From contig JAODUP010000517.1 of the NCBI GenBank assembly GCA_025642065.1, positions 1 through 64,000 of the forward strand: a stretch of DNA of 64,000 nucleotides, read 5' to 3'. The notes below the pieces were generated by a model, which saw only the letters and a list, made by a program, of their open reading frames with translations, had not been told where the DNA came from and made no database searches. This DNA comes from Paralvinella palmiformis (lineage: Eukaryota > Annelida > Polychaeta > Terebellida > Alvinellidae). Within the stretch, counting starts at the first letter, position 1. Each line of letters opens with the position of its first letter. Positions 52,474-64,000 of the stretch are shown here, one piece after another. Position numbers and translations under genes: made by a program.

Positions 52474-54120
52474 CTTAAGTCACTTATACAGGGGGAGGGA
52501 CAGTGTTTTTCATTCAAAGATTCTCTCTCCCTTTCTTCCCCCAATGACAGCATATGGCAACATGTACAAGAATAATCATCTGGAACAAGGAAACAGTGTC
52601 ACGGGAGAGTACACAACACCATGTCTAATTATAGAAAACTGGCACAACATTCACACCTAAACGCAATGAACAATAACCTTGGTTATCAGTGTGAAATATA
52701 TAGGGAGTAAACTAGCATATCTTGTGTATCATGCTACTGACATATCTTTGGTGAAATTGTAAGTTTCTAGGACACACACAGTGAGAGGGGGGGGGGGTCG
52801 TTGTACATAATCTCTTTACTGTGATAATTAGTTACTTGTATTGTATTAGTATGGACTGAAATAAAGATTTATTATTATTATTTATTATTATTATATACTA
52901 GCTACCATGCCGTAAATAATCCCCCAAACCAATGTAATTTGCAATTTTTAAAACAATCATACATTGATAAGTGAGCGAGTGATTTTTGTTTTGATCTGGA
53001 AACTGGTCATATCTATAAAATGCGAGACAGGCGTGATCCGCTAAGGAAATGAGATGATCAGATGAAACATCCCACATAATCGACAGATACAGGTACATGG
53101 AAACACTACATAAAATACTTCCAGTGCAATGATTTTTTAAATATTCTAAAGATCCACGTGATGACTGTTTGATGTCATAGACAAGTTTGTCAAGTATGTA
53201 AAACCTATCTCTTCAGATCACTATAGTCAGCTGTCTATTGTGACCTAATAATTAGTCAAATGACCTAATTAAGTAACTTCCTGACCACTTTTACACACAG
53301 GGGGGTACTGATTTCCAAGGTTACTCCTAATGATCGCAGACTTTGTTGTTTTAAGTACAAAAACTATTATAGTCATTTGTAACAGTACATCTGATAATAA
53401 TTGTGTACATAATCTACACAGAAGTGTTAACCGTTGTGATAACATCGATACAATCGTCTAATTCAGTATGTAAACTCAGTTTTATTCTCATTTAGACAAA
53501 ATCAGGTCTACAACTGACCAAAAAGTCACACACACACACACACACACACACTTCAAACGTAAAGATGGAGAAATGTTAATTAAAGCCGATACCTCAATGT
53601 ATATAACTAATATTATTAGCTATACATGTCACATCAACCTTAATAATAAGACAAATATCATAACAATAAATTACATCCCGAGGACAACAAACAAACATTA
53701 TCATCACAATGATTAACACGATGTCCAGTTGTCAGATCAGTTTGTGTCTCTAATGCTATAATAAGTATGACAAGGTGGCTGTGGTATCAGATGTTTTCTA
53801 ATCCAACTCCGGTCTGCTGTAGACAGAACATTTGTCTATAATCACTAGTACCTGGAGTCAGCTCCGCGTTGGAGCCAATTCTCATCAACAACATCCACAA
53901 ATCCTGGCTAAACGCTTCAGCTTGTTTCAGGTATCATTTTCTACTAGGCGATAACTCGACTCAAAGTGATTTCACATCCTCAAATTTTTGCTGGATGTTT
54001 TCGTTGACAATGATTTCAATTCCGCTGGACCATGACTGGTAATTACCAAATCGGTGTAACTAATCGGCATTACCTTACACGTTGCGGTTCATTAGTCACG
54101 CATAGAAGATTAAGTGGATA

Positions 54121-54199
54121 CTGATAATATCAGTTACGCGACCATACAACATTAAGTCAATGCTGATAATATCAGTTACCAAGCCATACAACATTAAGT
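54121..54199. repeat. 37-bp tandem duplication
   Basis: Two units beginning ctgataatatcagttac and ending ccatacaacattaagt, period 42. Confidence 0.8.
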
Positions 54200-54485
54200 T
54201 AGTAACAACCGTGTAGCCATACAGGGTTCAGCAAAGAATGAGGTATAACAGACCTGGTAACTGCACTCATATTGATCAAATTAATCAACAGTTCTCATCA
54301 CTTCCTTATGCTAACATGATGATGATAATGTCAGTTTTCTATGAGGAAATACACACTAGCTATAAACCAGATCTACTATCTATCCTCAACACTGATGTTC
54401 CACACTGGGATGTGCCAAGGTGCTGGCTCAGAGAAAGATTTCCAGACAATTTTGTTTAACTGTTACAGTAATTTATTTTTATTAC

Positions 54486-54587
54486 CTGACATTATCCATA
54501 AGCTTCACCAAAACCGTTCTGTACAAAGCCAACAACAGGTATGCAGCCTGATGAGGATTCTTCAATGTGAAAATGCCAGTTCCCCAA
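54486..54587 (-). CDS. G2 candidate exon (helical segment)
   Basis: One base plus 33 codons plus two bases, with acceptor cagattaag and donor GTCAG|GTAATA. It reads GIFTLKNPHQAAYLLLALYR, continuing VLVKLMDNV, an amphipathic helix typical of ARM/HEAT-type proteins. Phase 2 at entry agrees with the 56404 donor. Confidence 0.5.
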
Positions 54588-55252
54588 CTTAATCTGTTCC
54601 TAACCCAGTCACATTTATAGCTGAGCCATCAGTATCATCAGTAATCAGAAAAGGAAGATGATCAATTGCCACTATTAGAAGTGCAATACTAAATCAATAA
54701 CCCTGGAGAAATAGCTGTTAACTCTACCCAGGCTCCCCTACTCGGTAGAGTGAGTCATTGCTTTCTTTAGTTTTGGATCCAGTCTCATCTTGGATATATG
54801 TGTAAGAGCTAAACTTGCTGATCGGGCTGAAGCTTTTTAACGATGGATCCAACATCCGACAAACACCACACCGGGAATACTAAGATTTGATTCAACAACA
54901 TTCGGGTCTCCGGAGCCATGCACTTTCAACTGTGCTGCAGTGTGCCTGGGACTAACGGGAATGAAAAAGTTTTAACAAATAAGGAGATCTAAAAAGAGCT
55001 GCTGCTGTGTAGCAGGAATTATAATGACTGATACAATACCTGAGAGCAGCATTACTAACTGGCAGCTACCATTAACAATCAAACTCCACCATCCCTCACC
55101 ATGGTAACATCTGGCTGGCCTATCAAATTAGACCTATACTAACACACGAACGCCTTATTACACATAAACCGGTACAGGTAAAGCTTGAAACATCCTGATG
55201 CAATGAGGTCATGCCTCACCAGACCTGTATAGGCAAGTGGAAGGGTGGTTTT

Positions 55253-55570
55253 CTACTTATTTTTCTGTGTGATGAACAACCCTGGGCCATCGGTGCCTCG
55301 ATACCAAGACCCAGACTTGGCCATCCGATAGAGAGAGAGAGAGGACAGCCCGTTCTGGACGGGATGAATGATGTTCATGCCATTTATAGTGATGGCTGTT
55401 CTTGCATTAACACACCAGCCACTGAATGAAGTAGTGGCAAGACCATCAAATAGCCAGCGAGCCGAGCCAGGGCTGATGGAATGGAAAATTCCACCTCCAG
55501 CTACTTGGATAGTGGTACCAGAAGGAGGTCGACCAAGGCCATAGCAGTTCACTGTGCCAGTAGAGTCCTC
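55253..55570 (-). CDS. Orphan open frame, unidentified
   Basis: A minus-strand frame open for about 105 codons reads GTVNCYGLGRPPSGTTIQVA, then IFHSISPGSARWLFDGLA and TAITINGMNIIHPVQNG, to a TAG. Codon use is balanced and the sequence is GC-richer than its surroundings. It may be an exon, a fragment of a mobile element, or a relic of a retrocopy. No splice phase with G2 was established. Confidence 0.25.
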   Translation of the reverse strand, partial: EDSTGTVNCYGLGRPPSGTTIQVAGGGIFHSISPGSARWLFDGLATTSFSGWCVNARTAITINGMNIIHPVQNGLSSLSLYRMAKSGSWYRGTDGPGLFITQKNK

Positions 55571-56403
55571 CTCTGGGGCTATAGATCACAGTGTCGAGCC
55601 AAGAAAGGCCATCTCATATTTAATTTAAAAAACCTAACACAGTTAAAGTAGTAACGTCTTCGTCTGGTCACGGTTAAGTATCAAGTATACAGGATTAGAT
55701 CATTGTTTTGAACAAGATAATGGGTTATGCTTCAACAACTGATGATGACGCCAGCGGATCCACTGATCTAAGATTACGTGTAACTAGGTCATTAAGAAGT
55801 AAACACCTAAAACGTGTACTATCTGGACTTTAGTACTTTTATCACTCTGTACAGTAATATCCAGTCCTAAATTACAATTACAATAACGTCAGTTAGCAGA
55901 TGTAAGGTATGTTTATTGGTAATTAAATTAGGTGGAAGTGGAAGCAGTGTAAATGAAGGTGTATTTTTTCTACAGATCAATCAAACGCGGAATAAATGCA
56001 TAAAGCCATATCAGTGCGTGTGGCAATTACCTTAGCAATTAGCCAAAATAGAAGAAAATGGGTCGGAATTGTGAGCGTAAAAACCATAACTATGTTCGCA
56101 ACATGATGCAACGATGATACAAATGATGAAATTGACATGCTCTGCCTATCCTAAAACCAGGACAACCTAGTTTGACTAGACAAATAAACACACACTGACG
56201 TATACGTGTTTATCCTTAAGGGACCATCCACCCCCACCGCGTATATATTAATCGCCGGTGTACTATCGCTCACGTAGCCGTAGCCAGCAGTAAATGACAA
56301 CCGCACCAAGCTGACGTAATGACGCAGCACTGACACTCCCAACTGGATAAAAGGCGTCATTTCTAAGCTTCTTTATTAATGAAAACCGCTAACGTTTTCC
56401 TAC

Positions 56404-56665
56404 CGAATCAAGCACACTTCACTCGGCATTATAATCCACTCACTGGATCGATCATAGCTCGTCACGTATGGATTATCGAGTCCAAGTTCTAGGTGAAGGT
56501 CCCCTGATGAAGCGAGTGTGTCTATTGGCTGAAATGGGAGGCGTGTCACCTTACCACCACCCCCACACATTCTGAGCGATTGTATCGTGGCTGATGGCCT
56601 GAACTGTGGTCCAAAATAGGTTATTTCCGACTTGATACAAGCAGAAAGGCGCACATTTACACGCA
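56404..56665 (-). CDS. G2 candidate exon, reading frame ambiguous
   Basis: Flanked by an ataagtccag acceptor and a TTCG|GTAGGA donor. One frame is open for 86 codons (RLSACIKSEITYFG, then LHLELGLDNPYVTSYD), phase 1 in and phase 2 out. Another frame accepts the phase-2 donor at 57842, reads CLYQVGNNLFWTTVQA, and reaches an alternative GTG|GTAAGG donor at 56555. Both frames leave in phase 2, as the next exon requires. The sequence is CG-richer than its surroundings. Confidence 0.4.
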
Positions 56666-57841
56666 CTGGACTTATTTCTACAAGTTATAAAGTTATGTAA
56701 AAAAGACAATGCAGCCACTAACGCATGAAATAAAAATCTGCCGCATGTAGTCTATCTGTGTTCGGTTCTTTCTATGGTAAACCGATTTTGTTTTAAATAT
56801 GCGCTAATAGATAGTAAGTAATTCGCCCCGGTGCAGTTTCCCTCTGCTACTGTGCTCATGCTAAATGATCATTTAGTAAATTTAAGTTAGCGTTCAAGCA
56901 TTTGTTATATATCGTCATTCCCACAAAAAAGAATATCTAACGCATGAGGTCATAGTTAGTCAAATAAAAACAGTCGATTTATTCATTCGGTGTCAATTAA
57001 ACAAAGTTTAAAAGTTTTCCATAAAAATACGACATAAATTTATTTCACAAACGAGGCACATCATAATCTCCTAACCATAAAGCCGTTTCACCCTTTGGGT
57101 ACATGTTGACATGCAGAAAGCAGGAACACGCCTGAGACATGTAAATATATCAAATCCGGGACAGGTATAATGCTCAACAATTTCACGTATTAAATAGACG
57201 TCTAGGATTAATGGGACACGATACGGGCTGGTACCGTCAACAAGTCCCTGAAACATCTAAATAAACCACCGGTAGACACGTTGATGTGGTAAAACGCCAC
57301 CCACCGTTGCTCATCGTTGTCTTACACCATTCTGTGTATAATATTATACGCCGTGCCATTAAACTAATATAGTCTTCTCACTTCAGTTATATTAATGCGT
57401 CGAATGATTCTGTGATATTAGAATAGTTCATTCCCTGAATATCTATTTTCTTCTTGACAAATCTACATCCAACAACAGATAAGGTTGTATAACTAGCGAA
57501 ATGGCGACAAATTGTTCGTGTGTTATCACCGAGAGAAGTGAGGGGGTTGGGAGGATTTTTTTAATTCCTGCTAATTACTCATTATAACAAACAATGACAT
57601 TAGGGAAGAAGTGCCTTTATGAGCACTGTTCACAGACCGGTCACAAACAGTAGGCGCTTACTGAGGCTGTCATACACCAGATGCTCATAATACCAGACAA
57701 AGAACACCCACCTGTTATACGGTTACCAAACGTGTTACATAGATAATAACAGCTGCAAAAACCAGCGTCAACTCATTGCCAGTTAGAGCTCGGTGGACCA
57801 CATGTAGATGAGTCGGTTGGAAACTGTCAGGAAGGACTTAC

Positions 57842-57937
57842 CGGGGGAGAATGCCGAGCATCTGCGTGTCGGTTACTGATATCCAGACCATTTCTGGCTG
57901 ATCCAGAAATACAGACATGGCCAAGATAAAGAAATGA
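57842..57937 (-). CDS. G2 candidate early exon
   Basis: A strong CCCCCG|GTAAGTCC donor follows an open frame beginning ATG (57918-57916) and reading MSVFLDQPEMVW, then MLGILP, with phase 2 out. It may be the first coding exon. Alternatively the gatatttcag acceptor makes it internal, starting at 57937. The product is not recognised. Confidence 0.4.
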
Positions 57938-58283
57938 CTGAAATATCCAAATCTCCAACCCTGGTCTAACAGTTATCTTATTTTGAAATGTTTGTGTGTT
58001 GACCATTTAATAATTTATTAAAATCACTGTCTTTTAAATGTCTAATATTATATCACGGTAGTAGTCATAAATTCATAGTTTATCAATGTTATAAAATTAA
58101 GGTAATTATTTCTGATTCTATGTAGCATGTGGTTATACTCAAATTGTTATTATCTTAAAGCAGATGCCATCTTGTATTTCATTATTTTTATTTTGACACT
58201 GTTCTTGTATTGTCCTGCTTTGATATACTAGCTCTCAGTTTCCAAAAGTAGTTACTAACAATTATTTGTAGTAAGACCTTTTG

Positions 58284-58347
<64 letters not shown>

Positions 58348-58363
58348 TAGAGAGAGAGAGAGA
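58284..58363 (+). repeat. Compound microsatellite (CA)-(TA)-(GA)
   Basis: Same order of arrays as the one at 32866-32956. Confidence 0.95.
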
Positions 58364-59225
58364 AACAAAACAAGATTTACTAACACCTATCTATAACTAA
58401 ATATTTTGACATTATTTCCAAAGATCCCAAAGACACTTCCAGTATTCATTAAAATACGCACCAAGCAGCTATATAAATGGCAAATCGAAAAATTCCCCCT
58501 CCCCACATACACCGCTTTCTCTCAGGTTCTCATACAGAACTCGAACCCTATGAATAGGTTTGCACAAATTAATTATAAAAATTGGATCTGACCAGAGATC
58601 CTTCAGCTAAGTGCCTGCCGACTTTACCAAATCTGTTACGCTACTCTAACCTATGCCACTCTTATGCTGTTCCAAATGGTCAATCTAAATATAAACAGAA
58701 CATATAATAATAATCTCATGAAATGGCCATCCCGCCCTCACCATGTGATCCCTCATACAAACCATACCACCATCAGTGACCATGTCTTAACGATGCTCTC
58801 CTGATAAATGTTTCCATTCTATTTCGTGGTTCCGTGGTAATGTTATGTCACCAGATAACAGTAGCCCACCTAATGATAAACCTGTCGTAACAATTACAAT
58901 AGTCAACAGGTTAACAAGAGAAAGAAAACTGCTGGCCAAATCACATCTAATATCGTATAATCCCTGGCTGGTTCCAGATCTCTCCTTGTATAATAAAGAT
59001 AAATTTACATAAAACGAACGAATTACTTACATATATGTCTAACAGCTGAATGCATGGCGTCAATAATAGTGGGGTGTGTGTGTGTGTGTGTGTTGTTTTC
59101 GAGAAGACGAACTGCATAAAAACCCTTATTTCACTTTCAAAACCAGGTTACGGCGTGGACGTAGCTAGAGTGCTGCCATCTGGTGGGACGCAATCACACC
59201 AGTAGACGGTATTATTTCGTTTTAC

Positions 59226-59250
59226 CTGAGACCTTTGCCACTTTCGCCAT
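59226..59250 (-). CDS. Possible minimal first coding exon
   Basis: An ATG followed by eight codons (MAKVAKVS) ends at a CTCAG|GTAAAA donor, phase 1. It could be the true start of G2 or a chance match. No phase-1 acceptor partner was identified. Confidence 0.15.
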
Positions 59251-59694
59251 CGATATAACAGTATACAGCTAGAGAGCTCCGGCCGTTATTTGTAATAGTA
59301 TGTTACACTAGAAGGTCTAGTTGTATTACTTCCATAGCTAAAGGTATTAGACAGTCTAGCCGTCTTGTTTATCACCGGTCCTTTATATAAATAATTAACC
59401 AGGTGTGCGATAGATGTTTACGTGACATGGCTTTAGGCCTGCAGGGACGCACGAAAACGCGCACACATAAACAAACTGAGACACGTACGCACGCGTACAC
59501 ACTATGCCACTTCACGTAATTTAGTTCTTCAAAATAATTTCTTTATAGGGGCGTAGATTCGGGTAGTAGCATCGCATTCATTGAACCTGACCGGATAATG
59601 CCGACAAACCTACGCCACCAGTATTTAACCTCCGAACTCTCCCACATAAGCAGATTAAACATGAGTAACGTTGAGTTAAATCGATTAGTCTCGG

Positions 59695-59835
59695 TGAAGA
59701 TCACATCTAGGACATACGACCGAAAGAGGGGAGGGGGGGCCTTTAGGTAAAACACCCCACAGATAAAGGTAAGAACCGCATTCGAACCCACAACCTGGAG
59801 ATTTTCGGCATAGTGTTTTAATCACTGGGACATTT
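59695..59835 (-). mobile_element. tRNA-like SINE remnant
   Basis: On the minus strand, gttgtgggttcgaatgcgg matches the B-box string of the remnant at 12270. The open frame that overlaps it is a by-product and is not called as a gene. Confidence 0.4.
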
Positions 59836-60774
59836 GAATGCCCCAGAACTTGTGCAATGTACATTTGCAAATATTCAATGAAATACAGTGATGCACGCAC
59901 GCACATATTTCAGGCTTGATAACGATGTTTAGGGCATATATAGGTACTCCCTTCTTAGCCGCTATAATAATAGTAATTTGTTTAAGTGTCAGATATAGAG
60001 AAGGCCTTGTTAAGTGAACGTCGACATAAATGTTCCTATAATGTCGGATGATTCAAACTTGGAATAACTTCACGTCTTATGGAGGTTGCCGTCTATGGTC
60101 GAGTTAACGAAATCTCAATTTACATCGTCAATTTCATCAGAAATAACAGAATCTCGACAAAATTTTATATTAATAACAACAATGTAGATTTAGTACCATC
60201 TTGACACCCGAAAGTGTATCTCTACACGAATTACTCACCCGTTCAATGCCGCCTTTACCAGTAAATAATATCAATCGTTCAACTTTGTAACTGGGTTTTA
60301 GCTACATCATATATGGATTATCACTGTAGAAGGTCTTTAAACAACCCGTCATTGATAAATCTACATTATTATTATTATTATTATTACAAACGCCAGCAAT
60401 GTGTTGGGAACAGCAGCTCCTAGTGATATAAATAAAAATACCGATATATATAAGGTCGATATATATATATATAAGGTCGAGTGTTGACGTCACACTTCTA
60501 ATACTTGTATTTGTGTTAGTAAATCCCTCACCCCCACCCCCAGGGGAAGGAAGTATTACACAATAAGATAAACAAAACATTATCAACATAGTATGTTATA
60601 ATGGGACCAGGATAAAAGTACATAAAAACAACAACAACAACAACAATAACAACAACAGTAACATCTCTATGTTAAATGGAGTGGAGATGTTGAGATGATC
60701 TCGTGTGTTGATGTATTCGATTCCCCGACTGATACCTGTCTTTGTAACACATGTCTTCCTTTAACAGACACTTC

Positions 60775-60984
60775 TCAGTCATATATCTCAGGTATGACAT
60801 GTACCGAGGTCAAACAACCGAAAAGAAATTCTATGTTAAATGGATTATATAAAAAAACTTCGGGTATATAATACATCAAGTCAGTAGCTCCATCATCTGA
60901 CACTATCTTATCTGTCGATGTTTGTATAGTTATAGGATACCAGTAACTGTCTGTAACCGATTTCTTAAATGTCACAGATAATAT
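60775..60984 (-). CDS. Orphan coding-like block, possible terminal exon
   Basis: After a ccattaagcag acceptor, 69 codons run to a TGA. They read SVTFKKSVTDSYWYPITIQ, then DDGATDLMYYIPEVFLYNPF and LTSVHVIPEIYD. Composition is protein-like with few Lys/Ile/Phe homopolymers. No family was recognised and no companion exon identified upstream. Confidence 0.3.
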   Translation of the reverse strand: MLSVTFKKSVTDSYWYPITIQTSTDKIVSDDGATDLMYYIPEVFLYNPFNIEFLFGCLTSVHVIPEIYD

Positions 60985-62180
60985 CTGCTTAATGGATATA
61001 TATATATATATATAGATATATATAAACTGGTTTAATTTATACAGAGATAACACCTGCTTGTTATTAATATATTAGCTGCTAATATACTACCTGCCTGACT
61101 TGCAGATATTTCTATCAATTCAAACCTTTAAGACTCTCCAATATAGCACCAGACACATATGAAGCAGTAAGTATCATCATAATGATCCAGAAAACAACCC
61201 AAAAACCAATACACAAGGTATCAACTGAAACAGGCTAATCTATAAGTTATCGTCATTTTCTAAAACCCCAAAACCGTACGTTGGGGATAGTTTGGAGTAC
61301 TGAAACATCAGTATATATGTATCTTACCATGGTACTGTCCCCTTTTGTCAGATTATTTAGTGTAACATTAATGACGTATGTTTCCATAAAATACCACCAT
61401 ATTATTGATTTATATCAGTATTATATTATACCCTTAGTGAACAGCCATATAAAATAATACTAAACAGATGTACGATGTATTTTACATAGTGACTGTTTTT
61501 GTCAAAATATATTAATAGCAATTATTTTTGTAGGATTTTGGGATAAATTTCTTGTATAGCCTCTTCATATATCTTGATGTATAGTGTATGTCATATGTAA
61601 TTTCACTACACAGCTCCTTGAAATGACTCCATGCTAATATAGGTGTTTGATTATATATACATTATTATTATTATTATTATTATTATTAATCAGAGGCCCA
61701 AGCTGTACTCAGATGAGAGATGGACAAACAATATATAATTATTCTTTTTCATTAGTTGACTATCACTGGGTCAAGAGAATTGCCCGTCCATTCATTTGCC
61801 CTTCAATCCAAACCCTTAGAGCACTTACCCCTACGGCAATTAGTATGAATCCATTAAATGAAACATCCATCTATAATTAATTTACAGCTTCTAATGGGAC
61901 TTCAGTTGATTAGGTAATCAACACATCTTCTATTATCGTTATCTCTAACAGATAGATAAGTGGGACAGGTGACATAATTATAATGTAATAAGTTGATCCT
62001 CATTGTAATTATATCTAGTTTAGGACAACAAACACATAATAAAACAATAAAGTGTAGGGTTTTGAAAACTTTTGTTCCACTTGTAAGTTGAGAGATGAAC
62101 AAGGCTTCTTTCTCTGAGAGATGAGACAAATGGTGTCAGAACCCCCCCCCCCCCCTTTATACATGCATAACATCATAGCT

Positions 62181-62217
<37 letters not shown>

Positions 62218-64000
62218 GTGACGCTGCTTTTCACCTATGTGTGTGAACGTGCACAGTCGCCCTTACACATGCAGGCGAACATGCAAAAACTTTAATGAAA
62301 ACGTGAAAAAAAACAATAATTTATATGAAATCGCTGATGACATCATATACACACAGGGCTAGTGTTAAATATAGACTCAGGGAACGTATCAAAATTGTAC
62401 ACGGATCTAAATGTTGCGTTTGCAAACTGTAACAGCAACGGGGGGGGGGGGGTTAATGGCACTTTAAAATATATACTATAATAAGCACAACGGCGTGACA
62501 TTATTGGATACTAGCTGGTACACATATGAGATGGTCCACTTTATAAGAGGCCGGACAAATCCAATAAACATTAGCGCGCGCATGTGTGTGTGTGTGTGTG
62601 TGTGACATCAGCAGAGACTGCGCATTTTTGCGCACACATTTTGTAATCAATATGTCTCCACGTGACGTCTGATTCAGAGGTGAAGGATCTAACACTTTAG
62701 CGCTGGATAGATAATATGTATTCTACGAACACACACACGCACACACACACACAGAGAGAGAGAGAGACTTGATATAATTATTAAAAATTATTAAAGCACA
62801 TACAAGTTTAACCCATGCCCATGATTACCGTAGTTAATTAAGTTTACTTAGGTAGATACTGGACGTAGGTTGTTAGTCCTGTGTGTCCAGATCCTCATCC
62901 GACCTACTCACTAATTCCCGTTATAATACAACATCACCATCTAATCATTAAAACAATGACCACTTTTAGCCCCGAAGCGACCACACGACCAACAGACCAT
63001 AACGTTATTTGTTAGCCCACCGTCTGTAATAAAGCGACGTCGGCATAAATTTGAATACGATTTTAATACCGAAACAGCACTGGCATGGCGGCCCTACCAC
63101 TTAATGACGGAGCCAAGTGTTTCGTTATTAGGTGTACGTGAATTGGACAGAGTGAGAGAAAACCTGTGCCTATGGCACACTCGGTGGCACGGAACTGGTC
63201 CTACAGCTAAAGTGGAGTGTCGACTGAAGCTGTAAGCTTGGCAGAGTTTTGGGCTCAAATTGGCCATTCAGAATGTCTTTATGTTCACAACTCGACCAGG
63301 TTGAAATGGCTTTCAGACTCTGTGTTTTCTGTCCTACGGCGCATTGTCAGCGACTATACAAGAAAAAAGCTCAACCCAAGCCAATCCACTCAATTCTTCA
63401 GCCAAGAGTAGCAACTCATCGATTTACCCCAACAAAAACAACAGCAACAAAAATTAAGCCAATATATCTTATTATCGTTCACATACAAAGCGGAGCATGT
63501 ATTATCACCCAGTTATAATATATTCTCGTTACTGAAACAATCTGGATATTAACAACGACTGGACAATTGTCTCTACTGGTTATACCATGATACCGGATTC
63601 AAATTGCGCGAGATATGCTGCTCTAAGAGTGAGAGTGTGTGTGTGTGGCGAGACGCATGGAATCACTTCGCTTAATACATCGCAGGGGGGACCGTTCTTG
63701 ATATTTTGGAAGCGTCAAACACAATACAAAAGCTATTGCTTTAAGAAGCAAGCAGAGATGTTGAAGTAGATTTCATCAATGTCAAATCATTGACACTGCA
63801 GAAAATTTATCTTTTGCAAAGTGGGAGCCGAAGAACAATCTTGGGCCACAGTACGTCCGAGATGAGTCGAATTCCTCTTATATAGAGACTGAACAGTAAC
63901 AGTTACGTTCTACAGTAACTGGATCTATATTAGCACGTCTGATGGTACTAGGATGGATCGGTATGTTGCCGGTACTGCACATAGTCGGCTTATGACGAAG
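60985..64000. other. No gene seen
   Basis: TA, TTA, CA and poly-C/poly-G tracts with short chance frames. The last kilobase is CG-richer but shows no long frame. Confidence 0.55.
62142..62215 (+). repeat. Poly-C and (TA)n microsatellites
   Basis: Fourteen C residues, then a TA array 30 bp later. Confidence 0.95.

Larger units (their letters stand above)
57938..60774. other. No secure gene
   Basis: Compound microsatellite at 58.3 kb, SINE remnant at 59.7 kb and a (TTA) array near 60.37 kb. The short plus-strand frame at 58406-58591 is protein-like but unsupported. Confidence 0.5.

Overview
This window is nuclear DNA from an animal, not a prokaryote. Coding sequence is split into many short GT-AG exons. 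The background is AT-rich and full of CA, TA and GA microsatellites, and it carries several tRNA-derived SINE copies. The SINE and microsatellite style suggests a mollusc, possibly a gastropod, but that is a guess. No CRISPR array, operon, rRNA gene or functional tRNA gene was seen.

The best-supported gene is a sestrin on the minus strand. Exon 1 lies at 50888-50223 and the last coding exon at 11997-11911. Nine further coding exons join in phase to give about 639 residues, or 649 if a 30-nt microexon at 40989-40960 is included. The C-terminal half aligns closely with human SESN1/SESN2. Two functional positions differ: the third catalytic residue of the peroxidase-like centre (His to Gln) and the leucine-pocket Trp (to Met). 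A TATA-like box lies at 51200-51193. The inferred leader contains two AUG codons, each followed directly by UAG. A CG-rich, gene-free tract downstream (about 6.26-11.9 kb) ends in a good polyadenylation signal and may be a long 3' UTR.

A second set of exon-like blocks, called G2 here, lies on the same strand between about 57.9 and 16.5 kb. These blocks sit inside sestrin introns 1 and 2 and upstream of sestrin exon 1. They are protein-like, flanked by splice signals, and several successive blocks are phase-compatible with each other but not with sestrin. They read as a Leu-rich, probably all-helical protein that I cannot identify. If confirmed by RNA, two same-strand genes are interdigitated here.

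Layout: 1-2.5 kb, no gene; 2.5-2.8 kb, an orphan coding-like fragment; 3.3-4.0 kb, a large fold-back repeat; 4.0-6.25 kb, a SINE tail only; 6.25-11.9 kb, candidate sestrin 3' UTR; 11.9-18.8 kb, sestrin exons 10 to 4; 19.7-21.2 kb and 30.2-30.3 kb, G2 exons; 33.9 kb, sestrin exon 3; 34.7-45.3 kb, G2 exons plus the sestrin microexon; 50.2-51.2 kb, sestrin exon 1 and promoter; 52.3-57.9 kb, probable 5' exons of G2; 58-64 kb, mostly repeats with one orphan coding-like block. All exon calls come from reading frame, splice signals and recalled family similarity; nothing was aligned or searched.
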